64,000 nucleotides of DNA from Sporolactobacillus pectinivorans. GTDB lineage: Bacteria; Bacillota; Bacilli; Bacillales; Sporolactobacillaceae. The notes below the pieces were generated by a model that was not told the origin of the DNA, ran no database searches, and saw only the letters and a list, made by a program, of their open reading frames with translations. How positions within the stretch are numbered: position 1 is the stretch's first letter; every line of letters begins with the position of its first letter. The translations under genes were made by a program, and so were the position numbers. The stretch covers positions 1-64,000 of the forward strand of contig NZ_NXGA01000001.1 of assembly GCF_002802965.1 (NCBI RefSeq), written 5' to 3'. Below, one piece after another: positions 53,691-63,966 of the stretch.

Positions 53691-56600
53691 ATCCCTTTAT
53701 TCGTCATGTAGTGATAATCCCGATATTCTCCAAGCGTGTGAACCGACAGTTCAAAGTTCCCGCCAGCCGCGGTCAGGGCCGCAAAAACAGTATCAATGCA
53801 CGTGTAAACCGGTACCTGGTAGCGGAGCGCGAGAGCTCTCATTTCAAACCCGAACGACTTTCGGTTACGCCCCGCAGTCGGTACATTAATCACTGCAGCC
53901 ACATGTCCTGAGGCAAACAGTGCTTTCATAGCTTCAGGATTTTCAGCAATTTCACCGCAGCTGACATCCGCTTGCTGATAGAAGTCGGCCGTGCTGTCCG
54001 TCGCCATGATCCCGAATCCCCTTGCAGCCAGCTGCCTGACCGCACTCAGGCTTTCATTTCTCGCCCTGCCGGCAACCGAACATAAAATCATTTCTCCCTG
54101 CGCCGAACGTTCAAATGGATTTCCGGACCCGAGAAAATAGGCCTTCATAAAAGCTTCAGCCACTGTCTTTCCCATTCCCAGCTGTTCACCGGTTGATTTC
54201 ATCTCAGGTCCGAGTACCGGATCGACACCGGGGAGTTTGGAAAAAGAAAAGACAGGCGCTTTGACTGCATAAAATTGCGGCCGCGGGCAGTAACCCTTGA
54301 TTAAATCGAGATCAGCCAGCTCACAACCCAGCTGTATACTAATCGCTTTTTCCACCATCGGAATGCCGGTAACTTTGCTTATAATCGGTACCGTACGGGA
54401 GGCACGCGGATTAACTTCCAGAACATAAACCGTTCCGCCTGCAATGACGAACTGGATATTGACCAATCCCTTAACGTTGAGCCGCTTGCAGATCTTTAGC
54501 GTATCATCCGCAATTTCCTGTTTCGCCGCATCCGGAAGCGTGTGGGATGGAAAGACCGCAATGCTGTCTCCGGAATGGACCCCGGCACGTTCAATATGTT
54601 CGAATACGCCTGGGATACACACCTGATCACCATCGCTGATCGCGTCAACTTCACATTCTGTCCCGGGCACATAGCGGTCGACAAGAAGCGGGAATGACTG
54701 CGCACTCAGATGATGCTCACCCCGGATGTAATTGTCAAGCTCTTCCGGTTTGTGAAACAGAAACATTGATTGTCCACCGATAACATAAGAAGGCCGGACA
54801 AGAATCGGATAACCCAGCTGCCTGCCCGCATTAGCGAGATCTTCCAGTCGGTCGGCACTCAGTCCGCGGATATGCGGGATGGCCAGATCGGAAAGCAGTT
54901 CATAAAATTGTTCCCGGTCCTCCAGCCGATCGATGCTACCTGTTGACGTTCCCAGAATGTTTATACCGGCTGCCTCCAGCGCTTTGGCAACATTTACAGC
55001 CGTCTGGCCTCCGAACTGAACCAGTGCGCCCTGAACCTGCTCTTTCTCAGCGACATTCAGAATATCCTCCACCGCAAGAGGTTCGAAATAAAGCCGATCG
55101 GCAATCGAATAGTCCGTGCTCACCGTCTCCGGATTATTATTTATCACCACAGCTTCAAATCCGTTTTTCCTGACTGCAAGCGTTGCCTGGACGGAACAGT
55201 AATCAAATTCAATACCCTGGCCGATGCGGATAGGCCCTGATCCAATGATCAGAATCTTGGGTTTTCCACTGACCGCCGCCTCATCTTCACCTTGCCAGGT
55301 TGAATAATAGTAAGGGGTCTGTGCTTCAAACTCTCCGGCACATGTATCTACAAGATGATAGGAAGGTTTTAAACCGATTCCCAGCCTGCGTCTCCGGACA
55401 ACCGCTTCAGTAACGCCCGTGAGTTCAGACAGCCGCCGGTCGCCGATATTCATCCATTTTGCCTGAATCAGCAGATCATCAGGTATCTCGTCCAGAGGTT
55501 GTGCTTTTATTTTTTCCTCAAGATCAATCATCCCTTTTATCCCGTTCAGAAACCACAAATCTATCTCTGTGATCTCATGAATTTCGTCTGCCGTCATTCC
55601 TCTTCTCATCAATTCAGCAATGGCAAACAGTCTCAGATCCGTAGCTTTCAGGAGCTGTTTTTTAAGGCCCTCATCCGACAGACGATGATTGGTTTCATTG
55701 TCCAATCCGGTAAAGCCCATTTCCATTGATCGAATCCCTTTGTTCAATGCACCTTCAAAAGTCCGGTCAATAGCCATGACTTCACCGGTCGCCTTCATCT
55801 GGGTGCCGAGGCTGTGGTCAGCCTCCGTAAACTTGTCAAACGGAAAGCGGGGAATTTTAACGACTATATAATCAATTGCCGGTTCAAAAGAAGCATAAGT
55901 CGTGCCAGTGATCGGATTGAGAATCTCATCCAGATGAAAACCGACGGCGCACTTTGCGGCAACACGGGCAATCGGATAACCGGTCGCTTTTGAAGCCAGC
56001 GCTGACGAACGGCTGACACGCGGATTCACCTCAATGATCGCATACTCATCGGACTCCGGGTTCAGAGCGAATTGAATGTTGCATCCACCAACGATCTTCA
56101 GTGCTCGGATGATTTTCAGTGACGCATTGCGAAGCATCTGATACTGGACATCGGACAGCGTCTGTGATGGTGCAACAACGATGCTGTCGCCCGTATGCAC
56201 ACCGACGGGATCGACATTCTCCATATTGCAGACGATAATGCAGGTGTCGTTAGCATCACGCATGACTTCATACTCAATTTCTTTCCATCCCTTAATGCTC
56301 TTCTCAATCAGCACTTCATGAATCGGACTGAGGTTGAGGCCTCTCTGCAGGACAACATCCAGATCCTCTTTGTTGTAAGCAAATCCACCGCCTGAACCGC
56401 CAAGTGTATACGCCGGCCGGACGATCACAGGATAGCCAATCTTTTCAGTGAATGCAGCCCCATCGTCAAAACTGCGGATAATTTTTGATTTGGGAACAGG
56501 TTCCTCGATATCAATCATTAATTGTTTAAAAAGTTCGCGGTCTTCTCCATGCCGAATGGATTCAACCGATGTGCCGAGCAATTCCACCCGGTATTTGGCC

Positions 56601-56923
56601 AGAATACCTTTTTCATAGAGTTCGACTGCAAGGTTCAGTCCGGTCTGGCCTCCGAGCGTTCCGATCAGTCCGTCCGGGTGCTCTCTGGCAATAATCTTTT
56701 CAATAGCCTGCAGCGTCAGAGGTTCAACATAAGTCCGGTCGGCAATCTGGTCATCCGTCATAATCGTCGCCGGGTTATTATTGATCAGCACCACCTCAAT
56801 GCCCTCTTCTTTGAGTGCCAGGCAAGCCTGTGTGCCGGCATAATCGAATTCAGCAGCCTGGCCGATCACGATCGGACCCGAACCGATGACAAGCACTTTT
56901 TTTATATCAGTACGTAACGGCAT
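53687..56923 (-). CDS. carB: carbamoyl-phosphate synthase large subunit (arginine operon)
   Basis: 1078 aa. Two homologous ATP-grasp halves, each starting with an IGSGPI motif (VLVIGSGPIVIGQAAEFDYAG and ILIIGSGPIRIGQGIEFDYC), then a C-terminal MGS-like regulatory domain (about 940-1060). Makes carbamoyl phosphate for citrulline. I start it at the ATG at 56923 behind AAGGGTGA, overlapping carA by 17 nt; a GTG at 56935 is the alternative. As a member of the arg operon it is the arginine-specific copy; a pyrimidine copy would lie elsewhere. Confidence 0.97.
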   Translation of the reverse strand: MPLRTDIKKVLVIGSGPIVIGQAAEFDYAGTQACLALKEEGIEVVLINNNPATIMTDDQIADRTYVEPLTLQAIEKIIAREHPDGLIGTLGGQTGLNLAVELYEKGILAKYRVELLGTSVESIRHGEDRELFKQLMIDIEEPVPKSKIIRSFDDGAAFTEKIGYPVIVRPAYTLGGSGGGFAYNKEDLDVVLQRGLNLSPIHEVLIEKSIKGWKEIEYEVMRDANDTCIIVCNMENVDPVGVHTGDSIVVAPSQTLSDVQYQMLRNASLKIIRALKIVGGCNIQFALNPESDEYAIIEVNPRVSRSSALASKATGYPIARVAAKCAVGFHLDEILNPITGTTYASFEPAIDYIVVKIPRFPFDKFTEADHSLGTQMKATGEVMAIDRTFEGALNKGIRSMEMGFTGLDNETNHRLSDEGLKKQLLKATDLRLFAIAELMRRGMTADEIHEITEIDLWFLNGIKGMIDLEEKIKAQPLDEIPDDLLIQAKWMNIGDRRLSELTGVTEAVVRRRRLGIGLKPSYHLVDTCAGEFEAQTPYYYSTWQGEDEAAVSGKPKILIIGSGPIRIGQGIEFDYCSVQATLAVRKNGFEAVVINNNPETVSTDYSIADRLYFEPLAVEDILNVAEKEQVQGALVQFGGQTAVNVAKALEAAGINILGTSTGSIDRLEDREQFYELLSDLAIPHIRGLSADRLEDLANAGRQLGYPILVRPSYVIGGQSMFLFHKPEELDNYIRGEHHLSAQSFPLLVDRYVPGTECEVDAISDGDQVCIPGVFEHIERAGVHSGDSIAVFPSHTLPDAAKQEIADDTLKICKRLNVKGLVNIQFVIAGGTVYVLEVNPRASRTVPIISKVTGIPMVEKAISIQLGCELADLDLIKGYCPRPQFYAVKAPVFSFSKLPGVDPVLGPEMKSTGEQLGMGKTVAEAFMKAYFLGSGNPFERSAQGEMILCSVAGRARNESLSAVRQLAARGFGIMATDSTADFYQQADVSCGEIAENPEAMKALFASGHVAAVINVPTAGRNRKSFGFEMRALALRYQVPVYTCIDTVFAALTAAGGNFELSVHTLGEYRDYHYMTNKGM

Positions 56924-58001
56924 GAATGACTTCACCCTTGCTCTGTTTTATCGTCGCAATGAACCGTTGGAAAACAGGATGCGTATCATCCGGTCCCGGA
57001 TGGGCTTCCGGATGAAACTGAACCGTTTCAATCGGAAGCGAGCAGTGCTTCAGCCCCTCAACTGACCCATCATTCACATTCAGATAGGTGACAGCAAAGA
57101 TCTGTTCATTAATGCTGCTCTTTTCCACGACATAGCTATGGTTCTGAGAAGTGATCCATACCTTGCCTGTTTCTACTTCTCTGACCGGATGGTTGGCACC
57201 GCGGTGACCAAATAGCAGCTTGCCTGTTTTCGCTCCGTAAGCAAGAGCGATCAGCTGATGGCCGAGACAGATACCCAATGTCGGATAATGAGACGTTATT
57301 TTTTTCAAATCGCCGAACTGGCTGCTCAGCTGTTGCGGATCGCCGGGGCCGTTGCTCAGCATCACGCCATCCGGACGCAGGGAATCAACGGTCTGCGAAG
57401 ATGTATTATAAGGAACAACGGTCACTTTGCATCCTTCCGCTAACAGGGCATTCAGCATTGATTTTTTATAGCCGTAATCGATTAGCACGATGTGCGGGCC
57501 GACACCTTCATATGTTTTTATACTTGAGGTCGATACCCTGCTGACCGTATTCAATGGCAGCGGGAGGCTCCAGTCAACCGTCCCTGCATCGGGGGTGCCA
57601 CTAATCGCTGCTTTCATCGTTCCGCTTTTACGGACAGCTTTCACAACGGCCCGTGTGTCGACACCGGCAAGTCCCGGGATACCTGATTCTTTCAGCCACT
57701 GATCCACCGTTTGAACCGACTTATAGTGGCTTGGTGTCTGGCAGAGGTTGCTGAAAATGGCGCCCTGCATCTGAATTTTCTCATGTTCACTGTCGGCGGT
57801 ATTGATTCCATAGTTGCCAATCAGCGGGTAACAGAATGTCATGAGCTGTCCGGCGTAAGAGGGGTCGGTCATGATTTCCTGGTAGCCGGTCATGCTTGTA
57901 TTAAAGACAACTTCGCCCATCACCGGCTCTTGCCTGCCCACATAAACTCCAGGAAAAAGTTCACCCGATTCCAGAATCAGATAGCCTTTTTTCATCATCA
58001 T
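56907..58001 (-). CDS. carA: carbamoyl-phosphate synthase small subunit
   Basis: 364 aa. N-terminal CPSase_sm domain (GEVVFNTSMTGYQEIMTDPSYAGQ) and C-terminal glutaminase with Cys in GICLGHQL and His/Glu in QFHPEAHPG. Supplies ammonia to CarB. GGGGGG precedes the first of three successive ATGs. It lies 11 nt after argD. Confidence 0.97.
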   Translation of the reverse strand: MMMKKGYLILESGELFPGVYVGRQEPVMGEVVFNTSMTGYQEIMTDPSYAGQLMTFCYPLIGNYGINTADSEHEKIQMQGAIFSNLCQTPSHYKSVQTVDQWLKESGIPGLAGVDTRAVVKAVRKSGTMKAAISGTPDAGTVDWSLPLPLNTVSRVSTSSIKTYEGVGPHIVLIDYGYKKSMLNALLAEGCKVTVVPYNTSSQTVDSLRPDGVMLSNGPGDPQQLSSQFGDLKKITSHYPTLGICLGHQLIALAYGAKTGKLLFGHRGANHPVREVETGKVWITSQNHSYVVEKSSINEQIFAVTYLNVNDGSVEGLKHCSLPIETVQFHPEAHPGPDDTHPVFQRFIATIKQSKGEVIHAVTY

Positions 58002-58012
58002 CGCCCCCCTTT

Positions 58013-59209
58013 TTAATGTTGGTTCAAAACCCCATTCATTGCTTTAATAAATTGGTCAATTTCAGATTCGTTTACGATAAGCGGCGGTAAAATGCGCAAT
58101 ACATTTTTGCCTGCTGTCAGGATAAGTACGCTATACTGCTCCCTCAGCTGATTCACAACTTCAATCGCCGGAAAAGCCGTCTCAACACCGATTAAAAGCC
58201 CCTTTCCGCGGACATCTTTGATCAAATCAGGATATTTTGCCTTCAGTTCAATCAGCTTACTGTTCAGATATTCGGCATTTTTCACACACTGATCCAGCAC
58301 ATGCTGTTTTTTAAAAGCTTCGAGCGTTGCTACTCCTGCCGTTGTCGCAAATGGATTACCACCAAAGGTCGATCCATGAGTGCCCGGTGTCAAAACCTGT
58401 GAAACCTGTTTTTTCGCCATAAATGCTCCGATCGGTATCCCGGACCCAAGCGCTTTGGCTGCAGTTACTACGTCTGGTTCAATGCCGTATTGCTGATAGG
58501 CAAACAGCGTGCCGGTGCGTCCGATGCCTGTCTGTACCTCATCCACCATCAGCAGCATCCCTTTTTCATGGCACACTTCTGCCAGTGCTGTGACCCAGTT
58601 CTGATCTGCCGGGATGACACCGCCTTCCCCCTGCACCATTTCAAGCATGACAGCGATGCAGTCATCATCTTCCTGTAAAGCCTGAATCGCTTCGTCACTG
58701 TTATAAGGAAGGTAGCGGAATCCCGGCATCAGCGGCCCAAACCCATCCTGAAGTTTTTCCTGAGCGGTAGCCGTCAGTGTAGCCATCGTCCGTCCGTGGA
58801 ACGAATGATTAAAGGTTACAATATGTCCGTTCTCTTTGCCCTTGATCAGATGTGCATAGCGCCGGGCCAGCTTGATCGCTCCTTCATTCGCTTCCGCACC
58901 GCTGTTACAGAAGAAGACCTGATCACAGCATGTCAATTCTGTCAGCATCCCGGCCAACTTTTCCTGAGAAGCAATATGGAAAAGGTTTGAACAGTGCCAG
59001 AGTGTATCCAGCTGTTTCTTCAGCACCTCTTCGACAGCATCCGGGACATGGCCCAGAGCGCATACAGCAATTCCCGAGGTGAAATCCAAATATTTTTTAC
59101 CGGTATCATCCCAAACGTAACAGCCTTTTCCTTTTACAATCGTCACTGGAAAGCGGCCGTATGCAGACATGATCGGAGCAATTTTTTCTGCAGATTCTGT
59201 ATTAAGCAT
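58013..59209 (-). CDS. argD: acetylornithine aminotransferase
   Basis: 398 aa, class III PLP aminotransferase. CNSGAEANEGAIKLAR, metal-like LMVDEVQTGIGRTG and the PLP lysine in TAAKALGSGIPIGA are present. Converts N-acetylglutamate semialdehyde to acetylornithine. The start ATG at 59209 has CAGGAGG and overlaps the argB stop by 8 nt. Confidence 0.96.
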   Translation of the reverse strand: MLNTESAEKIAPIMSAYGRFPVTIVKGKGCYVWDDTGKKYLDFTSGIAVCALGHVPDAVEEVLKKQLDTLWHCSNLFHIASQEKLAGMLTELTCCDQVFFCNSGAEANEGAIKLARRYAHLIKGKENGHIVTFNHSFHGRTMATLTATAQEKLQDGFGPLMPGFRYLPYNSDEAIQALQEDDDCIAVMLEMVQGEGGVIPADQNWVTALAEVCHEKGMLLMVDEVQTGIGRTGTLFAYQQYGIEPDVVTAAKALGSGIPIGAFMAKKQVSQVLTPGTHGSTFGGNPFATTAGVATLEAFKKQHVLDQCVKNAEYLNSKLIELKAKYPDLIKDVRGKGLLIGVETAFPAIEVVNQLREQYSVLILTAGKNVLRILPPLIVNESEIDQFIKAMNGVLNQH

Positions 59210-60005
59210 GGAGAGCCTCCTGTTCAAGAAATATTCGGGTACCGACCTGAGCACCCTTTGTATAATCAATCAGGCATTCCGGGTTCATTCCGTTAACAAT
59301 GACGACTTCTGGGACACGCCGCCTGAGGCTGTCCACCGCCGCCAATACTTTAGGTATCATGCCGCCGCTGATTTTTTTATTTTCAATCAAGCTGGCAATC
59401 TCCTGGTCGGAAACTTGGGCCAGCGTCTGCATTTTACCATCTTGCTCGACTAGAATTCCCGGAACATCACTGATAAAGCATAGTCTTCCATTCAGCGCAG
59501 AAGCGATGGCAGCGGCCGCCTGATCCGCGTTGATATTGTAATGCTGTCCCTTCCGATCCATTGAGATCGGCGAAATGACAGGAATATAACCTTTATTACA
59601 GAGACTGGTGACAATTTTCGGATCAACGGATGCGATAGCGCCTACGAAGCCCAGATCCGGATCGGCAGAGGGCGCCGCCATAAACAGATGGCCGTCAACA
59701 CCGCTCAGGCCAACCGCTTTCCCGCCTGCTCCGCAGATACTTGCGACCAGTTGCTTGTTCATTGTGCCGCTCAATACCGTCTCCACGACTTCCAGCACTT
59801 CCTTCGTCGTTACCCGAAGCCCGTTGTGGAAAGAGGTCTGTATTTGAAGTTTTTCAAGCATCTGCGATATGGCAGGCCCGCCGCCGTGTACAATAATCGG
59901 TTTCCAAGTGCCCTCAGCCTGGATTGTCTGAATACTTTTGTAAAATGCAGCAGTCAGTTTATCAAAAACAGATCCACCGCATTTTATAACCAGATAATGA
60001 TTCAT
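59202..60005 (-). CDS. argB: acetylglutamate kinase
   Basis: 267 aa, amino-acid kinase fold. KCGGSVFD, IVHGGGPAI and the substrate loop ISPISMDRKGQHYNINADQAAAAIA. Phosphorylates N-acetylglutamate. It lacks the N-terminal helix of arginine-inhibited hexameric kinases, so feedback inhibition may be weak; this is inference. GGAGGGG precedes the start. Confidence 0.96.
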   Translation of the reverse strand: MNHYLVIKCGGSVFDKLTAAFYKSIQTIQAEGTWKPIIVHGGGPAISQMLEKLQIQTSFHNGLRVTTKEVLEVVETVLSGTMNKQLVASICGAGGKAVGLSGVDGHLFMAAPSADPDLGFVGAIASVDPKIVTSLCNKGYIPVISPISMDRKGQHYNINADQAAAAIASALNGRLCFISDVPGILVEQDGKMQTLAQVSDQEIASLIENKKISGGMIPKVLAAVDSLRRRVPEVVIVNGMNPECLIDYTKGAQVGTRIFLEQEALHA

Positions 60006-60033
60006 TTTTCCCCTCCTGCAAATTCAAAAAGTT

Positions 60034-61260
60034 TCATGAGCGATAAGAGGCATTAATCTTTACGTAATTATAAGTAAGGTCACAGCCCCAGGCCACTGCC
60101 TCGCCATTTCCTTCGCCGAGATCCGCGTGGATGACGATCGTGCCCTGATCCAAATAGGCTTTAGCTTCTTCCTCATCGAATGCAACCGGTACTCCGTCTG
60201 CGAAAAGTGTTATATCACCGAGTCCCATGGTCACTTTGTCGGGGTCAAATTTTTCGCCGCTGTACCCCATCGCACAGACGACGCGGCCCCAGTTGGCGTC
60301 ACTGCCAAATATTGCCGTCTTGACAAGGCTGGAACCGATAATGGATTTGCTGATCATTTCTGCCGAATGTTCATCTTTCGCGCCGGTCACCTGAACTTCA
60401 ATCAGTTTGGTTGCCCCTTCTCCATCGCCGGCAATAAACTTGGCCAGTCCCTGGCAAACTTCCTTCAGACCGGCAAGAAAAGTCGGCCAGCCCGGATGGT
60501 TTGCAGTGAGTGTTTTATTTTTCGCCATTCCGTTAGCCATTACCAGTACCATATCGTTGGTGCTGGTATCGCCATCTACAGTAATCCGGTTGAATGTGCG
60601 ATCTGTTACCGTTTTAAGTGCGGCATGCAAATCTCCCGGTTCAATAGCGGCATCCGTTGTCACAAATGCAAGCATTGTCGCCATGTTTGGCCGGATCATG
60701 CCCGATCCCTTACATGCGCCGCCGATGGTTACCATTTCCCCATCAATTTCAAATTGAACAGCCAAGTGTTTTGTATGTGTGTCCGTTGTCAGAATAGCTT
60801 CTTCAAAAGGTGACTCAGCTTTCTGCAAAGAAATTTTATTGATTCCCTTTTCCATTTTGTCCATCGGCAGTTGAAGTCCAATCACACCTGTAGAAGCAAC
60901 TCCAACATAATGTTCCGGAAGGCCAAGATGATCAGCCATCCATTTTCTTGTTGTGAAGGCATTTGCCATGCCCTTCTCTCCGGTGCATGAGTTTGCGCTT
61001 ACCGTATTTACGAGTATCGCCTGAAGGCTGTTCTCCCCAGCCAGACTCGCCTTCGTTACCTTAAGCGGGGCCGCCTGAAAAACGTTCGTGGTGTAGACAC
61101 CGGCCGCTGATGCCGGCTGCTGAGAATAAATCCAGCCCATATCCGGCTTGCTTTTTCTCATGCCGATGTTCTGGCCGCCGGTAATGAATCCCTTGGGTGA
61201 CCCGACACTGCCATTTTGTACCTCAGTGATGGTTGTTTGCTGTTCCATGATTTTGTCCAT
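60034..61260 (-). CDS. argJ: bifunctional ornithine acetyltransferase / N-acetylglutamate synthase
   Basis: 408 aa. Oxyanion-hole residues in VASTGVIG, and the autocleavage site within RPNMATMLAF (Ala-Thr) that splits the chain into two subunits. Recycles the acetyl group between acetylornithine and glutamate. The start at 61260 has AAGGAG; longer readings enter argC. 14 nt after argC. Confidence 0.96.
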   Translation of the reverse strand: MDKIMEQQTTITEVQNGSVGSPKGFITGGQNIGMRKSKPDMGWIYSQQPASAAGVYTTNVFQAAPLKVTKASLAGENSLQAILVNTVSANSCTGEKGMANAFTTRKWMADHLGLPEHYVGVASTGVIGLQLPMDKMEKGINKISLQKAESPFEEAILTTDTHTKHLAVQFEIDGEMVTIGGACKGSGMIRPNMATMLAFVTTDAAIEPGDLHAALKTVTDRTFNRITVDGDTSTNDMVLVMANGMAKNKTLTANHPGWPTFLAGLKEVCQGLAKFIAGDGEGATKLIEVQVTGAKDEHSAEMISKSIIGSSLVKTAIFGSDANWGRVVCAMGYSGEKFDPDKVTMGLGDITLFADGVPVAFDEEEAKAYLDQGTIVIHADLGEGNGEAVAWGCDLTYNYVKINASYRS

Positions 61261-61274
61261 TGTTTTTCTCCTTC

Positions 61275-62312
61275 TTACGGATAGATCGGGGTAAACTTGA
61301 GCCCGGTCTGTTCGTCCCATCCCTTAATGATGTTCAGATTTTGAATGGCCTGGCCGGCTGCACCTTTGACTACATTGTCAATGACTGAAACGATGGTCAA
61401 GCGCCTGGTCCGACCGTCAACAGCCAACCCGATATCACAGAAATTAGATCCGACAACTTCTTTAGTCGCCGGCCACGTCCCAATTGGCCTAATCCGAACA
61501 AAAGGCGACTTTTCATAATAGTTTTCATAGATTTCAAGAAACTCCCGGGTTGAATAGCCTTTTTTCAATGTCGCATAGACCGTACACATCAAACCCCGGG
61601 TCATCGGCATCAGATGCGTTGTGAAGGTAACCGGATAATCCTTGCCGCTCAATTCCGCAATCTCCTGCTCAATTTCAGGCAAATGCTTATGTGTGCCAAG
61701 TTTATAGGCTTTCACACTCTCATTAACTTCACTGTACAGATTCCCAAGTACCACCTGTTTTCCCGATCCTGATACACCTGATTTTCCGTCAATGATGATC
61801 GATCCCGGATCAATCGCTCCGTCTTCAAGAGCCGGCGCAAGGCCGAGCAGTGTAGCTGTCGGATAACACCCGGGATTGGCAATGAATTGTGCCCCTTCAA
61901 TCCGCCTTCGGTTAACCTCCGTCAATCCGTAAACTGCATCACGCAAAAGCGAACCATCCGCCGGCGTGTGATGATACCAAATCTTATATGCCTCCGGATC
62001 TTTCAGGCGAAAATCGCCAGACAGATCGATGCAAATCAATCCGCGTTTCAGACACTCCGGCAACAGATCCTTGCTGACGCCTGCGGGTGTGGCAAAAAAA
62101 ACCACATCTGTTCGCTCAGCCAGTTTATCTGCATCAAACTCTTCCAAGGGCCTATCCAGCAGGCCCGACAAATGAGGGTATACATCGGAAATTGCTGAGC
62201 CCTTTGTCATATGGGAAACGAGCATCTCTAATTCGACAAACGGGTGATTCATTAATAAACGAATCAACTCGATTCCGCTATAACCATTTGCCCCTACAAT
62301 ACCTGCTTTCAC
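61275..62312 (-). CDS. argC: N-acetyl-gamma-glutamyl-phosphate reductase
   Basis: 345 aa, the same length as in B. subtilis. NADP-binding VKAGIVGANGYSGIEL at the start and the catalytic Cys in FIANPGCYPTATLLGL. The start is GTG at 62312 behind GGAGG; an upstream ATG at 62351 adds 13 non-conserved residues. First gene of the nine-gene operon, 124 nt downstream of the T-box terminator. Confidence 0.96.
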   Translation of the reverse strand: MKAGIVGANGYSGIELIRLLMNHPFVELEMLVSHMTKGSAISDVYPHLSGLLDRPLEEFDADKLAERTDVVFFATPAGVSKDLLPECLKRGLICIDLSGDFRLKDPEAYKIWYHHTPADGSLLRDAVYGLTEVNRRRIEGAQFIANPGCYPTATLLGLAPALEDGAIDPGSIIIDGKSGVSGSGKQVVLGNLYSEVNESVKAYKLGTHKHLPEIEQEIAELSGKDYPVTFTTHLMPMTRGLMCTVYATLKKGYSTREFLEIYENYYEKSPFVRIRPIGTWPATKEVVGSNFCDIGLAVDGRTRRLTIVSVIDNVVKGAAGQAIQNLNIIKGWDEQTGLKFTPIYP

Positions 62313-62436
62313 TTGAATTGCCTCCAGTTTAAGAACATTCGCTTTTTTCACTTTTCATTTACTTCGCTACAGCTTCAGAGAACTGAATCAATAGAGTAAA
62401 TAAAATCCCTTAATTTTCCGCTATTCTTAAAATAAA

Positions 62437-62729
62437 TTAAAAACGCCCGTCTCTTTTACTGATAAAAGAGACGAGCGTTGATCACATAGCCCGCGGTACC
62501 ACTCCGGTTATTCCCTTGAATCGGGAATCTACTTAGGTTCTCTGTAACGGGAGCTCCCGGACGGCCCTACATCATATTTCAGACCGTCACCTCGGAAGTG
62601 CGCTTCACAATGATCGGCTGTACCGGCTCCCATCATCCCGGCTCGCTTCAGCAGCTTTCCATTGTTACTCTCTTCCTCATCGGCTTAATCCCCAAATTGG
62701 AGAAATTTGTTGTCATTTCTGACTTGGTG
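62437..62729 (-). promoter_or_regulatory. T-box riboswitch of the arginine operon
   Basis: Minus strand shows the T-box parts in order: stem I with the AG-bulge region GATGAGGAAGAGAGTAAC, apical AGCGAGCCGGG and GGGAGCCGG, a specifier region TGTGAAGCGCACTTCC, the conserved anti-terminator bulge GGAGTGGTACCGCGGG, then a terminator AACGCTCGTCTCTTT/AAAGAGACGGGCGTT with T-run (62437-62479). The specifier is best read as CGC (Arg) followed by A; GCG (Ala) is one base off and less likely given the genes. Uncharged tRNA-Arg should promote read-through. Confidence 0.93.
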
Positions 62730-62735
62730 CTATCT

Positions 62736-62763
62736 ATTATACAGTGGCTGGGCAGGAAGTCAA
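62736..62763 (-). promoter_or_regulatory. promoter of the arginine operon
   Basis: Minus strand TTGACT, 16 nt, TATAAT, just before the T-box leader. No clear ArgR boxes were found around it. Confidence 0.8.
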
Positions 62764-63016
62764 CCCCGGAATATACATTTTTTATACTTTTCCCGCAAAC
62801 AGTTTTCACTTCTGAATATTTGTCTAAGATCTTTGCCAGCCTACTCTTAGCTTTTCTCATCAAAATCTAATAATTTTTGTACAATTTATTTAATTCATAT
62901 CGTTTATAATGAGTCTTTGGATAAGCATTTGTTAAGTTGAATTACACTTGCAAGTCTGCCGCTAAGAAACATGCGTTCACAAAAAAAAATGACACTAAAT
63001 TCAGAAGGGAACACAT

Positions 63017-63838
63017 TTGATTATGACCATTTTACAGACTTTGATTTTTGCGATTATTCAAGGGATCTCCGAGTTATTTCCTATAAGCAGTGTTGCTCAC
63101 GGAGTTCTTGTCCCTTACGTTTTTCACTGGAATCTGAGTGCCGCTTTTTTGCAGACTCACTTTTTACCTTACGTGGTTATGCTCCATCTCGGAACGGCCA
63201 TTGCATTGTTCATATTTTTCTGGAGAGAATGGTTTGAAATGATCCGATCAATCTTTACAGGCAGCAAAAAGATTTTATTATTGGTGATCGTTGCAACCAT
63301 ACCTGCCGCAGTGATTGGTGCTGTCCTTCAAAAACCGCTGACCAGTATTTTTAGTAACGTGACCAGTGCTTCGATCTTCTTAATCGTGAATGGATTTTTT
63401 CTATTTTTTGGCGAGAAGCTTCGTTTCAGGGGCGATAAGAACATTGAAGACTTGAAGTATAGACAGGCTTTTGTCATCGGGTTGTTTCAGTCACTTGCCC
63501 TTGTCCCGGGATTTTCCCGATCTGGATCAAGTATGACTGCCGGTTTTTGGATGGGATTGAAACATGAATCAGCGGCACGTTTCTCTATGCTCATGGCAAC
63601 ACCCGTTATCGCAGGTGCAGGCATACTGGAAGTTCCAAAATTATTAAAAAGCGGATCCCATGGTTTGTTCCAGATATCTCTTATAGGTGGTCTTGCGGCC
63701 GGTATATTTGCGTTTATCAGCGTATGGATTCTGATGAAATGGTTTAAAAGAAAGGAAATTCAAGCCATGCGCCCGTTCGCCTATTATTGCTGGGCGGTCG
63801 GCGCGCTGGTGTTGATTAGCCAATTTGTTTTTGCATAA
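63017..63838 (+). CDS. uppP: undecaprenyl-diphosphatase UppP (BacA family)
   Basis: 273 aa with about eight membrane segments. Family motifs IIQGISELFPISSVAHG (Glu and His of the active site; usual form is QGLTEFLPISSTGH) and LVPGFSRSGSSMT. Recycles undecaprenyl pyrophosphate for wall synthesis and gives bacitracin tolerance. The TTG at 63017 has AGAAGGGAA nearby; the ATG at 63023 is an alternative. Divergent from the arginine operon; the 250 nt between hold the arg promoter and no other gene I can see. Confidence 0.9.
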   Translation: MIMTILQTLIFAIIQGISELFPISSVAHGVLVPYVFHWNLSAAFLQTHFLPYVVMLHLGTAIALFIFFWREWFEMIRSIFTGSKKILLLVIVATIPAAVIGAVLQKPLTSIFSNVTSASIFLIVNGFFLFFGEKLRFRGDKNIEDLKYRQAFVIGLFQSLALVPGFSRSGSSMTAGFWMGLKHESAARFSMLMATPVIAGAGILEVPKLLKSGSHGLFQISLIGGLAAGIFAFISVWILMKWFKRKEIQAMRPFAYYCWAVGALVLISQFVFA

Positions 63839-63920
63839 AACCAAAACAGACGGAAGAAGAGGTAAGATCTTGCAGCAGATCACTATCTTCGGCATCTTCT
63901 AAGTCTCAATCTGAACATGA

Positions 63921-63966
63921 AACAGGAAGCATCTCGCACGGTTTTAGCGATGCTTCCTGTTTTTTC
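63921..63966 (+). terminator. terminator after uppP
   Basis: Perfect 12-bp stem ACAGGAAGCATC/GATGCTTCCTGT followed by TTTTTT. Confidence 0.9.
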
